A stretch of 64,000 nt of DNA from Callaeas wilsoni (lineage: Eukaryota > Chordata > Aves > Passeriformes > Callaeidae): assembly GCA_013398955.1 (NCBI GenBank), contig VWPU01003224.1, forward strand, positions 124,001 to 188,000. Reading direction: 5' to 3'. The position numbers were made by a program, and so were the translations under genes. Numbering within the stretch: position 1 is the first letter of the stretch; each line of letters opens with the position of its first letter. Of this stretch, positions 1 through 12,835 are shown in pieces. The notes under the pieces are model-generated. The model had not been told where the DNA came from. It did not search any database and saw nothing but the letters and a program-made list of their open reading frames with translations.

Positions 1-3000
1 CCAGTAAATGGTATAATTTCATGCTTCATATATTTTTCCCTTTAAAGCATGTTCACCAAATATTAGAGTTTGAGCAGTCTTCTTTCTTGATATGTAGGTG
101 TTACATGGAGCACTGTGTTCATCAGTTACCTAAATTCACACTCTTCTGCCTCAGAGCCTGTGATCCCCCTCTACTCTGGCTTCTAGTCCCACTGATTTTG
201 GATGACTCAAAGTGACCCTCCTGCCTCTCTAATCCATCCCATGATTTTCACCTCTACTGGCTCTGCCTCGCTCCATTTACTCGTCTCATCACTTCATTCT
301 CAGGTCTAGCTTTTTGGTCTTCTCTGCTTGGCTTGTAATTCCTACCTCAATCTACCACGGGGACACTAGTGAGTAAATACCGAGGGCATAACACGTATAA
401 GGGCAAGGGCAGTTAGGGCTAAGATCTAGCATATGTTGCTTTCACAACCACAAGGGCTTGTTGGAATTCTGTGACAGGAATGTTAACGTGGAGAAGAAGC
501 GAGCAATCACAAGAGACATCAAGAGGGGAAGAAAGAGAAGATACTAGAAATGGGATTGTATGTGCCCAGATGCAAATTATCTTTTTATAGTTCTGGGAAT
601 TACTGAAGATAAGAGCAATTTCAGGGAGAGTCTCACTGAGCTTCTGCTGCCCTGTGATAGAGGAGGTCTAGGACAGATGAAACCTGCATAACACTGAGAT
701 GATAACTCACAAGATCCCAATTAAGTGTGAACTCTGCTTCTCTTAAAGCTTAATGATTTTGTATTATATAGATGACTCTACTGATACATATGGAAGGAAA
801 TTAAAGGACTATACTATATTTCAAAGATGTTCTTTGCCAGCTTAGGGCAAGTAGATTTTTTCCCATGAAAGTCATTAGATATTACTTTTTTTAATGTAGG
901 CAAAACTAATTACTTTCCACTGTCTCCCACCAAGAGCTTCCCCATTCTACTCCATTGCAGTTAACTCCAAATAGATAAATTTTGGGATAGTCATAGGCAG
1001 TAGAACAGGATTTTTTAAAATATAAGAATACTGGCAATCCTGAAATATAACTACCATGCATATGAAATAAATTCTTTTTCCTTTCCCCTTTCTAAAATAA
1101 AGGAATCATTTACATTGAGGCTCATCTTGAGTATGAGTTAATCACTGACTCTTAGAGAAGGTACTTAGAGCATGACTACCAGGCAAATTAGCACAGAATA
1201 ATTATCTAAATTGATTATCAAAACAGTCATTATTCTTAGCTTGAATAGTTCTGATTTATATGAAAAACTTAAGAACATATTGCACAGCAGCAAACTACAC
1301 TATTTCAGATGCCCATTCCTCTTGAAGATAATTTTTCATGCACTGAAGTAAGAATGCAGAATGTTTTGCAGAAGGCATAATTGAAAATAAGATCCTCTAT
1401 CTGTCATTTGGTATGTAGTTTATATTCTGATGAATTTAGCATCTGAATGTATGCCATCATTGTTGGAAATTGCTGATGTGGATATAAATTAACTGATTTT
1501 TGTTCCTCTATATGGAAACCAAAGCAGAATTTGATATTTCGTTAATATTTTCAGGTTTGAATTTGAAAGTCTGACCTCAAATTAGAAACTTGATCTCAAA
1601 TCCCTGGCACATCATAACCATAGTGTAGAGTGAAAATCAAGCTGAATGCATGAGAAAAATCATTGCTTCCCAGATGCTGAACACTGCTTATTCAGTTGAG
1701 AACCCCAGGTCAGTTTCCCCTGTTCAGAGCAAGGCAACACCAGCTGAAATACTTTTAACCATGGACAAACTGATCTAATGAGATATTGCAAAATTTTATC
1801 TAATTGTTGTTAAGCATGGTCCTCAGACGCAAATAAAATGTTCTCAATGGAACATTAGTAACAGACATTTTACCCACGATACTTTTCAGTTTTTCAATAC
1901 TGCCTAGAATTTTCCATGTCAGCTATGCACGATGAAGAGGTTTTGGTGCCATACGGTTTACAGAACCATCTGTGTACTCCAAGGACTGCCTTGATGTGCA
2001 CTCAAATGTAAACTTGTTTTGTGAAAGGTTAAAACGGCAGAAATATATATCAGAAACTATCTACTGGTATTCCCAAAATGAATCTTGCAGCTGTTCATGT
2101 CAAATTCTTTTTGTTATTATTGGAGACGACCATTTAACTTTAGAAGAAAGGTATAAGCCCTGTGATAATAATATGCTGTAGGCAATCAGAATCTCTTTTA
2201 CTTTGGAACAGAGTAATAATTTTCAGCTAACAGTATACATTTTTGGGGTTCTTTGCATAAATCAAGATTCATCTTGCAATAGTATGAAAAGTCACAATAT
2301 CTCAGAGAATAATTGGGAAAAGAAATATTATTTAAAAAATTAAATTCAAGAGGCTGTGGTTCTAAAAACCAGTTTGCTGTTGTATAGTGAACTCATATTT
2401 CCCTCATAGGAACTTCATTGCAACCATGTTCTTTTTATAGATTTGTTACTGGTTTTCTTTTTACTCTTGTGAATTTTTTATTATTTCCTGCACAGAGCCT
2501 CATCTGCAGGAGCTGCAGATTCCCTCTTCCATTTGCTTCATACCTGACTATGGGTGTAAGGCATGAGGATTAATTTTTTCTGCTTCAGGATGAAACCTGT
2601 AACTCTTGGTTCTATTTGAAATGGTAGAAATGCAAATCTAATTTTAGCTCTTTAAAGAAATGATTGACAGTCAAGTTGAGATTCACTTAATTTAGTCTGT
2701 CTTGTTTGGACCTCATAGATGTCTTACTCTTTTTACAGTTCATGGAGACAAGCCATTCCAGAAGGGAGTTGTTCCTGGCTACCATAGAGCACAACTGGAT
2801 GTGGAGGGAATCCAGAAGGCTGTCTTAGATCAGGCTTAATTTTTAGAGATCTACATTTGGCTATGATGAATTCCGCCCTTGTTCTCAGAAAGATAATTAC
2901 AGACTGTGGATCTCAGGTAGATGAATAGAATTTTTGAGATGTATTTGGTACAACGGTTTAGTTGCAGCTAGAAATTACTGCCTGTTAATTGCTGTTGTCA

Positions 3001-5050
3001 GATGTTGTTTGAAATGCATATTTGAGTCATCTATACACAATTGGAAATACAGCACAGGACCTACAAGAAATCCACTTCTGTTTGAAGTGGCAGCTGCAGT
3101 CTTGATGACTTTTATGAGTCATCTCAAATGACACACTAGGTGAGTAATCTTAAATATCTCCTAGTTTATAAATAAACACTTAGGGAGAAGTGATTTTCAG
3201 TGTTGTTATATCTGTGGGCTAATTCGTTTTAATTACAGATGCAGAGGACTTCTACAAAAAGGAATGAGAATGTCAGTTTTTATCTTCCCTGTATAGCAGT
3301 GCAATCTGAGAGTTGTTGGATCTAAGTTTGAATCTCTTGAAGAAAAAAATGATACTATGTCTCTTTTTCTCTATATAAGTGTTACAATGTCTAACTTGGG
3401 CTATCATAAATAGGAAGGAAGAAAAGAAAGAAGCTAGACTACCATTGTCCCTGAATTTAGAAACAAATAAGCTGTAGTCTCTCCTCTGACTTTGAAATGA
3501 CTACATATAATGCCCCTAAACTACAAATTGCTCAATGAAGAGGGACCTTAAGGACTGAAGTAAGGAAAAGCTCAGAAAGCAGCATATACTCACCATTTTT
3601 GATGGACAGCCTAGACAACTTGGCACTCAGTATACCAGTTTGAAAATTGAAATCTGAGACTTGGACTTTTCCCTGTGCTTTAGATAGGGATGTTGAATAT
3701 GTAATTTAGAATTCATATTCTGACACAGAGGTCATATGCCTCAATCTTATTTTGCATCTAACCCTATTTCTTTCTTCTCCAGTGGTTTTCTGCTTTTTGG
3801 ATGAAAAATTAGCTTTTGCATAACTTTGGCAAAAGTGAAGAAGGTGCAAACAATTAGATCTGACATTGGAATTTTATGCCTTAGCATAATGTAATTTTTA
3901 CAGTTGATTGATTCCAGTGACATTTTGCTAAAGTAGGATAGGAAGGAAAATTTAAACACTTTCAAAATCTTTTAGGTTATTTTTAAAGTTAAAATGCAAA
4001 GGTAAAGTTATTTGACTTTAAACAAGGTATTCTTCTCTTCACATTTTGTCATACATTTGATCCTGCAGCCAAGCTGATATCTTGAAATGACAGTATCTTA
4101 CCCATTTTCATGGCAGTAAGCAATGTTGGTACATCTGAAGCCATGATCATTCTTTCTCCCCCATGAATGCCAACAGATAATATTACCAAGAAATTATTTT
4201 TCTTCTGTTCATATCATGAAAATGTTTTATTTTTTCTCCCTACTACTAACTGCCTAGCACCTCTTTCTCACCCTTCAATTTTCTTCTAATTGGAACATAA
4301 TGAATGAAACAAGTTGAATCAATTAAAAGTAATATAGTTGTCCTAAGACTGTGTTGATTTTCTGTCTTCCATTTCTCTCCTCTTAATGTTTCCTTCTATC
4401 TTCTGATTTCTTTTTCTTTTATCTCTGTATCTTTCTCTTTTATGGCAGGAAAAAAGCATCTCTCTTTCTTTTATCCCTTTACTTCAGCAGTGATTTTTCA
4501 TTGCCTTCATAGCTGTTCTGTGAGGATTTGCAGCTGCATTCCCATGACTCCTCTTCACCCTGGCAGCAACTCACTTTTTTTTCTTACAATTATCGCCTGC
4601 TTGTTGTAAGGGTGGGTGTCTCATTACTAGTCTGTTGGTGTTTTTGTTAATTAGTGGAGACAATGTTAATTGAGGAGTCATTTTGTTAATAAGTGTGTTA
4701 AACCTCTAAATTCATCCCATATGAAGTCAGCATTTTCTGCAATCAGAACATTTTCCCACTGAGCTGGCTCATGCAATTCATAAAAGTTTGGTGCCTTCTA
4801 GCTTGCGCTCTAGCATCCTACCAAGCACTACAGTTTGAGTTCAGTGGCAAACTTGATGCTAAAATCAGAGCAATTTCTGAAGCCTGAATGAAGAGTCAAG
4901 AAAATCTGGGTGAGCCTGACTCATTCCTAAGTAAAAGTGCGCTGCTTCATGTCTGTTGTTGCAAATCACTTAAAATTCAGTGGTTGTCCACAGATAGTTC
5001 AAACTAAGACAAAAAGCACTCTATTCAGTTTTGTATTGATAACTCTCACC
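1..5050. other. Unique A+T-rich non-coding sequence
   Basis: I recognise no gene or repeat here. Open frames do not exceed 72 codons, have no familiar motifs and are spread over both strands as expected by chance. The segment has short T- and A-runs and interspersed balanced stretches but no long simple repeat. Conserved regulatory elements could be present and would not be visible without a cross-species alignment. Confidence 0.6.
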
Positions 5051-5051
5051 A

Positions 5052-5100
5052 TACTACACTATTAAGGCATTATACTGTTACTACTACCCTATTAAGGTAT
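5052..5100. repeat. Short imperfect tandem duplication, 30-bp period
   Basis: The 19-base word beginning tactacactattaagg at 5052-5070 recurs at 5082-5100 with 17 of 19 matches, giving a 30-bp spacing. This is two partial copies of a local duplication, read directly from the sequence. Confidence 0.6.
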
Positions 5101-5471
5101 CCTTTAATTGGACCACAATTTCCTGTTACCATGGAGAACATCCTGGCACAGAGGAGCTCAGAATAAAGTTGAATGCTTTTTAGCATTTCAAATAGATAGC
5201 CTCTGTTTAAAATATTGCATAATCTGCCTTAGTTCATTTCTAGAGTGCAGTTGGCCACACACTAGAGCTTGTAGGTCAGTAAAGACTGAGAATAGTAAAG
5301 GATGATAAAGGCTTTTGCCCAAGAGAAAAATATGAGTGACAAAGGCAAAGCTCTGGACCATCTTACCTGGCTGCTTCATATACTTAACAAAGCAAACAAC
5401 ATCCCCAGAATACGATTTATCCCACTCCTAGTTAGAGATCCAAACACTCAATGACCCTTAAACAACTGACT

Positions 5472-5541
5472 ATGGAATATGTTACTAACTATGGAATATG
5501 CCATATATTCCAACTCTAACCATGGAATATGCCGTATATTA
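5472..5541. repeat. Three-copy ATGGAATATG motif cluster
   Basis: ATGGAATATG occurs at 5472-5481, 5491-5500 and 5522-5531 (spacings 19 and 31 bp). Copies two and three also share the following bases gccNtatatt. Copy two lies in a hairpin-capable inverted repeat: GGAATAT at 5493-5499 and ATATTCC at 5505-5511 with a 5-base loop. Likely a small local duplication. Confidence 0.65.
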
Positions 5542-5558
5542 ACTATTACCTATTAATT

Positions 5559-5790
5559 AGCTAAGAGAGGGACAGGGGCTCATTGGGGACCTTACTGCTT
5601 TCTACAACTTCTTAAAAAGGGATTGTAACAAAGCGGAGGTCAGTATCTCTTCCTGGGTAAAAAGAAAGAGGACAAGAGGAAATGGCCTCCAGTTGTGCCA
5701 AGGGAGGTTTAGGTTGAATATGAGGAAAAAATCTCTTCACTGAAAGGGTGAATTTCTTTGGAAAAAGGAATGTAGCTGGTCCTTCCTATC
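5559..5790 (+). mobile_element. CR1 LINE fragment, late ORF2 region
   Basis: This degenerate piece of a CR1 non-LTR retrotransposon reads in the plus direction. Landmarks of the end of CR1 ORF2 occur in the expected order: 'ggggaccttactgctttcta', 'ctacaacttcttaaaaaggg', 'gacaagaggaaatggcctc' and 'gggaggtttaggttgaatat', followed by 'aaatctcttcactgaaag'. The family uses target-primed reverse transcription and its copies are usually 5'-truncated. This one also lacks a recognisable 3' terminal repeat, so it is broken at both ends; weaker similarity may continue to about 5830. Frameshifts and stops remove any coding capacity. The family call is firm; the boundaries are accurate to about 20-40 bases. 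Confidence 0.85.
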
Positions 5791-5975
5791 TGACACTACA
5801 CGTGATTCTTTTGAGCACCTTCCAAAACAAATTATTTTGGGTCTTTCATGATAATTTTTATAACCTTTTTCTTTATCATGTGTAATTAAAATATTTATAA
5901 GGTATGCAAATTTTAAAAGAAAATATAATACTTATATATTGTTTATATTAAAATAGAAAAGGCCATGACTCTATT

Positions 5976-6018
5976 TAGTTAAATATTGATCTATTAAATA
6001 TCAATATGATGCAAGTGA
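5976..6018. repeat. Copy 1 of a 43-bp dispersed direct repeat
   Basis: This segment, containing 'atatgatgcaagtga', matches 7312-7354 at 38 of 43 positions without gaps and in the same orientation. Similarity extends weakly a few bases upstream and stops sharply downstream. I cannot assign it to a repeat family. Confidence 0.6.
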
Positions 6019-7311
6019 ATTAACACAGTACCTGACAACACAGAAAAAAATAATTTTAGTTAGGATTTAAGTTATAGTAGAGATAAAGAAAGCATGAGTC
6101 TCTCTAGAAAGAAATACTTTTAGAAAGTGATTTTCAAAGCTTAAAACACAGAAATTGCTGTAACCATAAGAAATTTTCAGCTTTTATCCCACATTTATTA
6201 TTTGTCTGTTAGTGAAAAAAAACAGCTTTCATGAGTGCAATGTTTCTGGCATAACTCTGTTTACTGTTAGTACATTTATACAATAATATGTCCAATTCTG
6301 ATTTGACCTAGGACAAACTGAAAAAGTTAAGTTTGGGTTTGATTAATTTACTTAATTCTGGTCTTAAAGGTCTGGCAACAATCTGCACATCAAGGCATAT
6401 TAACTGCAGGTTATTTACTTTCCTAAACAGCTTTAAAGAAAAAATGACTCAGAATTTGAGAGAGGGGGTTGTTTGTTTCCAATGACAGTTTGTTAATTAA
6501 CTTTTTATTCCATTGAGATGATTGAAAATCTAAGGGGGATTTTATGGATTATTTTAAAAACCTACATTTTAATAACATCTCTTGGTGTTAGTAGACTAAT
6601 GTCTAATTTTCTGAAATAACATTTATATATAGATACATACACGTATTTGTGTGTGTATGTTCTGAAAGGGATAGTGAAATGTAAAAAACAAACATGCTGA
6701 CTTTTAAGTAGCATTTTCATTAAAACAATAGATTTAATTTCAGATATATCTTGATATTTTTAATGAGTAGGCTGTTTTTATAGAAAAAAATGCTGTTAAA
6801 CAGGCTACTCACTTTAATAGAATGAACTGTAACAATTTTTAATAAAAGTGGAAAGGCTATCACTTGCAGTGGCAATATTAAGGGGCTTAACAAATTTTCA
6901 GATTTCCAGTTACTTATTCAATTTGCTGTTGGAATTCTTTGGCAAGGGGCTTTTCAGTTTTGGTTTTGTTGTTTGGGTTGTTTTGACAGAATAGAGACAT
7001 TTGATCTACATTTTCATTAAAAAATGTGAGACTATTACTCTGAGTCTCACCTTCTTTTACCATTCCAGATAATACATGTGGGTTTTTGCACCTTGATTCT
7101 TTGAAGAGGTGATCTCTTCTTAATAATTTACTGAGGAGAATCTCTCCTGTGCTGCTAGGTTGTGCACAGGTCATATAGCCCAGAATTTGAGGGTAAAAAT
7201 TTGTGCCACCTGACCCTATTTATAGAGATGCTCAGGCATTCTTATTGGGTTTGTCAAGGTAGAACCACTATTTACTTCTTCAAAACCTTTTTTTATCTAG
7301 CATTCTACTAG

Positions 7312-7354
7312 TAGTTAAACACTGATATATTAAATATAGATATGATGCAAGTGA
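7312..7354. repeat. Copy 2 of a 43-bp dispersed direct repeat
   Basis: Ungapped partner of 5976-6018 (38 of 43 identical), about 1.3 kb downstream and in the same orientation. The five differences are scattered, suggesting an old duplication or two relics of one unrecognised repeat. Confidence 0.6.
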
Positions 7355-10300
7355 TCTTTATTCTTATTAAAGATGATATTTTTTCAAAGAAGATATTGAT
7401 ATGTTGCTAAATAATCTAGCTCTCCTCTACTGGATTGGGATCTGGTCCTGTGATTGCCTAAGTCATAAACATTTTATTTCACTTCTGAGGTCTCTGTTTG
7501 ATTCATGAAATAAGAGTATTCCTAAATAATGCATAGGTCAAGATTTGAGTCAAGGGAGTAGCCACAAAATGCAACACAAACTAGATGACATAAATATGTG
7601 ATTTGACCCACACGTTACACAGCCCTCCCAAGCTGTCCCAGCAGGTTTGGCACACTTACTGCTCCCTATATCACACCACAGGTATGCAACACATGCAAGA
7701 CACTCATACTGTATAAAAAATACTTTCGCAGATGCAGCACTGCTTTTGCCATGTTTTGTACACATTAAGCTGGAGGGCAAAAACAGTAATAACAAACAAA
7801 CAAAAAGCAAACCACTCCAAAAATACTTATGTCTTTCTGTCACAGAAATAGTGGATGAGGCCAGAAGACCTAGTGCTGTAGAGTTCATACATAGTAGATA
7901 GCATCTCATTTTCCATGGAAGAAAAAAATCCCTTTTCTTGCTACAAGAAAGCCTTGAAGAATGTCATTGCAAGGTGTTCCTCTTTACTCGTCCTAAGACT
8001 AAGCATCACTCCCCGGGACCAACGCACTTAGCAATGTACATTTAGCTAAGGGTATGTCTTTAATGGTAAATGAGAGAGGGCAAAAGACTTTGGTCATATA
8101 ATGCTAAGTCTATTTTATAGGATGACAGGGCCTGCACTTGCTCCCTGCAAGTGGCAACATCTACCATGTGTCCATATCGCCCAGCAGGAAATCACATCCA
8201 CAGAGTCTAAGGGGAGCAGCCTATGGCTACTGCTTTTCCATGAACTGTGTCAAAGATCATCTGGGAGACCACAGCTAGTCCACGCGCAATGGATGTGAGC
8301 AGGCAGGGCCACTGGGCTCTGAGAACCAATGCTTAGAGCCAAGAAGTACAAAAAGGGCTGTTTATTAATACAACGTAGATTTCTTTGCATTATAAGGTTT
8401 CATGAAAAATGAGTCACACATTTATTGCTTATTCAATTTTTTACTCTAGCATTTTTTCACACAGAATTTGTTTACCTCAGACTCAGAGGTGGTCTCTCAA
8501 ATGAAATATCAGAAACACACTGTCATTTCTGCACTCTGTGACTCAATGCTTCTTTTGTATACTATTATAAATTATACTACATTTGCTTTTTGTCATCTTG
8601 TGTTATAAGTTGGTTTCAAATTTTTGTCTAGCATCACTGCCTGATTTGTTTAACTTTCATGTTTTAGCCCTCCTGTTGATTGCAAAGTAAGGGTTTCAGA
8701 CCTTCATTTTTCCTTAGATGTGGTGGCTTACTTTTTTTCTTTCAAAATCTCCTTTGGTTCGTATATCCATTTACTCAAATTTTCTAGCTTGACTTTTGTT
8801 ATATTTATGTCCTCGGAAGGGTCTGAAAGGTCCCTTGAATAAGTGCAATCAGCAAATACTATTAACATAATGGTTCTTCCCTCCTAAGAGGTCTAATGAA
8901 GTTGTTAAATAAGGGCAGTTGTGACAGAGTTGGCAAGTTCTCCAGAGGTCCTGACCCAAAGTACGTTATCTCAAGCCACACAATTTATAAGATCTATTTA
9001 TTAAGAATGACTAAATATGGAAATCTTTATTTTGCATTGTGTTGGGCACTACGATTTCTTTTAATAAAATTCTATGGCATACTTTCACTTGAAAGTTTGA
9101 AAATATAAATTTCATATTAAGCTGCACTGAACTATCTTTATAATAAATGGAAGAAAAAAGGAAGAGCAGGAGAAACTTATGAAATTTCCAGAATTAGAAG
9201 AAATTAAATTCATCATTACAGCATTGGAAGCTTTCTCTAAAATTGATCCTGTTCTAACATTTCTAATGCATATAAAAACCCACAAAAACTCATAAAGTTA
9301 CTTGATTGCCTTTTCCTTTCTTGGCCAACATTTTCCATGTCAAAATAGGAATCCAAAATTCAATCCAGACAGTTTTTTTACTCCTAACACCCTTTGTTCA
9401 TATGTACTTTCTGAATAGGGTTCTAACAAGCATGCGCAGAAATGCCTTTGTCTTGGAAGCACTCAGAGGCTTTTAGTTCTTTTTTTGTACCTGGCATATC
9501 CACAAATAATCTCCACTTCCTGGTCTCATTTCGTAGATACTTTCACAGAATATCTACTGGATTTAAGCCAGGACAGGCCTCAGCCCTGCTCCTCTTTGAT
9601 TGCTCAGTGATTAAGTAATCCATTTAGGATATGGGAAACCAAGACTCAATTTCATTCTTTGCCTCACCATTTCCGATGGCAATGCACTAAGGACATGTTC
9701 TGCAATGGTGTAATTTCAGTTCACCCTGCTCAGTCTGTTCCACTGTGCATAGTCTGGGTAGATATTCTTTAGGCTGGAGAGAGCGAACATGCAAAAGGCA
9801 GTAAAAGATTTTGGCCCTTGGCTAACAGACTGAAAACACAGTCTTGGGTCCCTGAACAGGGGATTTACAGAATGTGGTACCTCAGAGTGGAGGTCCAAAA
9901 TGGTGCTGCTTAGGTGAGATGCTACTATTAGCTTGCCAATGAGAAATACTACAGTGATCTTACCTTTCATAGGGCACCGTAGTCTCATACGTAGTCTTAG
10001 AAGCCCTCACCAAAGGAATAACAATCATTCTTTTAAAGAGTCAACTAGAGATTAAGAATTTGTTTTACAGCAGTAAATACCAGTTAAATATGTAAATATA
10101 AAAGCATATTGATTAAAATGTAGGTAGGTGTATATTCTTGTATATTCATATTAAAAAGACATCTTCACATCAGAAAACTTTTTCAAAGACTATTGACTAG
10201 GGACCACTGAGTCACTGGAATGGTGTTTATTTGCATCCTTAATAATGCTTAACATTTTCAGCATTTTATCTACCTGTTACTAAAGAAAGGTTTTGTTGAG

Positions 10301-12724
10301 GGGGTATGTGTGTAAGCCTAACTACTAAAATCTGTATTGTCACAAGATGGTGCTGTTGGATAAGAAAAAAATCTAGAGAAAGAACAGTGAGAAAGATTTT
10401 TACGGTGAGTTAGATAAAATTAAAAGAACGACAGCTTCATTCACCTCTGTCATATCCAATCTTTCATTTCTTCTTTTGACACAAAGAGTTTAAATTAGGC
10501 AGAATCTTTATTCCTGGTGGTTTGTATTCTCGATAACTCACTCAATAGATACAGATCTTTAACATGAATTTCATGCCTCTGAAGACTGACAGTTAATGAG
10601 GCTATTATTTTCATTTTTGAATTGGCCAAATATGGAACATAAAATTGGTGGTTTCACATTTCTTACCACCATCTTTCAGTGCAAATTTTATTCTTCATCT
10701 TTTAAAACCTTTTATAATATAAGGTGAATGCCTTAATCATTGGATGATTCAATATGATATTTTCTATTGCAACAAGTATTTCGCTAAGCCAATAACCTTG
10801 TTTATTAGATATAAATGGCATGTTTTGAAAAAAAAAAAATGAATACCAGCTCAAATTGCTTTGGCTGATGTAACATCTTGACATTGAACTGCACATTCAG
10901 AACCTTGCTATCATCTAATTCTCAATCCCTCTTCAGAAACGTCCTTTTTTCTGAAAAGATGTTCAGTGCAGTAGCTGTAAACAAAGTCTTCAATTTGGCA
11001 ATCATCTGTGCTTATCATAGTTCAAGCTAAAGGTATGGAAAATTTCAGCAGAGCACCATGAGATCTTTCAGTATCTGCGGAAAAGTGCGAAGATGTCCAG
11101 TTTTAAAATTACTGAATAGACTAATTATATCTTTCCTGGTTGATAAAGTGGCAGGTAATGACATATTTCAGGTTTGAGGTGTTGTGCTGAAATTATTTTT
11201 TAATTATGGAGGTCATCATTATGTTAACTCTTTTATCAGCTTTAGTGGATTTTGAACTTCTGGTGCTCCCACTAGGATTACATTATAGCACTGTATATGA
11301 GGTCAGAAAATATGTCAGAGCTTTAGCAGGGATTTTCAATGACAAGATGAGAGTTTTTGAATTGTGTTGTGCTTCAAAGAAAAGGTCTCAGCAGTTGCGT
11401 TCTTTGTGACATTGGTAGGCAGACACATCATTAGCATCTTTGACATATAAGAATAGGAAGCCTGAGGGTCTAAATTTTACCCCTTTGCAGTTAAAAGATG
11501 AGGCACTCAGACTGTGCCTCTGGCCAACTGCTGTTTTCAATATAAGAGGCAGAGTAAGCTCACAGTGTATTTCCACCTTTCAGCTTCGTGCCCCACGTGT
11601 AGTTTTTTGGGGGGGTTTGTTGGGGTTTTTCAATTTTTATCTTACTTTGGATTACTATCTTACTGAAATCCGGGGTGAGATCCTGACCATCCTTAACTCC
11701 CATTGAGACTAGAAGAAGTTGTAAATGTAAATTATGTTATCGGCTCATTTTTAAATGCAGAGTATGTTGCCAGGACCACTTGGGATCTGGTTTAAAGCCT
11801 TGATATGTTTGATTTATTTTAGATGTGTTTGATTTGTATTTTATTAAAAGAAGCCCCTTCAAAGGTAATGGATAACATGCTTCAAAGACAAAATGCACTT
11901 GTGATCTCACAGAACCAGCATGGTCTACTGGGTAAGTATTAACCTGGGAAAACAAGGTTGGAATTTCTGGGTATTTCCATCATCATTCATTACCCTGCTG
12001 AATTGCCTGCAGCAAGTGGTTGCCTCACTGTGGCTTTGGTGGTTTGTTTAGTTGGTTTTTTGTTTGTTTTCGTCTGTAAATAGAGATGATTGATGAAAAT
12101 CTGATGTCAAAGTTTGGCATTGTTACCACACTCAGAAGAAGGTAGTGCTTGTCTCCATTGGGGTAAAGGAACATGAAGAGAAGCTTGAAATAAGCACGTA
12201 AACTCTACATATTCGGTATTTCTTTAATATAAAATACACATTTGTATCTAAATATAGCAGTGTTTTGTCTCTTTCTTCTTTCTGTGTAACTTCTATGTTC
12301 TTCTTTTGTATGACTAAGTATTTCTAAATTAACTGTTGTGTATAAAGACCTTTTTTTCCAAGAAGACTAAAGAGAGCAGTAAGTCCAGATACAATACAGA
12401 AATATACATTTCTCACTGTACACATATTTTTTGTTCCTCATCCATTATTCAATCTGCTGTAGGAAAAGCTTGTATGTGTGACATGAGACTAACAAAAACA
12501 TTGCAGTCGTCAGTATTTTCAATTCCTAGTATCTTATTGTTTGGCATCTAAATCTGTGTGAGTTGTTTTCTTCCTGCTGTGGTAAACAGTCTCATTTTCT
12601 TACCATTCTCTTAAACATTGTAGTCATGGAGAATAGGTGCCTCTCTAGGGAATGTGTATACTACAGTTTGCACCTCGAGTCTCAGAATAAACATAAACAT
12701 TAATGCAGTTATGTCAGTAATATA

Positions 12725-12835
12725 ACTTCCCCACTCCAGCTGAGTATTCCCCCGATTATGCAGCCACATTAGCCCTCTCAGCCACAGCACCACACTGGGA
12801 GCTAGCAAGATCATGTTCAGCTGTTTTTAACTTGA
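12725..12835 (-). mobile_element. Degenerate CR1 LINE remnant (ORF2 region)
   Basis: Read on the plus strand, the words 'agccctctcagccac', 'cacactgggagct' and 'atcatgttcagctg' occur in the order and spacing I expect from an antisense CR1 ORF2 segment ('ggcc..ttggccac ... cacactg..ggctcatgttcagc'). The copy is strongly diverged, contains small indels and has no readable frame. It lacks the CR1 3' terminal repeat, so only an internal piece survives. The call depends on my memory of the CR1 consensus, and an unrelated match cannot be excluded. Confidence 0.5.

Larger units (their letters stand above)
5850..12720. other. Unique non-coding sequence
   Basis: No gene or known repeat is recognised. 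It contains a 43-bp dispersed direct repeat (listed separately), a 12-A run at 10828-10839, a T/G-rich run near 12042-12071 and a somewhat more G+C-rich patch at about 7540-8360. The longest open frame is 119 codons on the minus strand (7550-7909), with no recognisable domain. Confidence 0.55.

Noticed and set aside
6634..6660. ACATACAC/GTGTATGT inverted repeat suggesting a hairpin RNA
   Set aside because: Arms are just CA/TG dinucleotide repeats of 8 bases with a 10-base loop; too short for a microRNA precursor.
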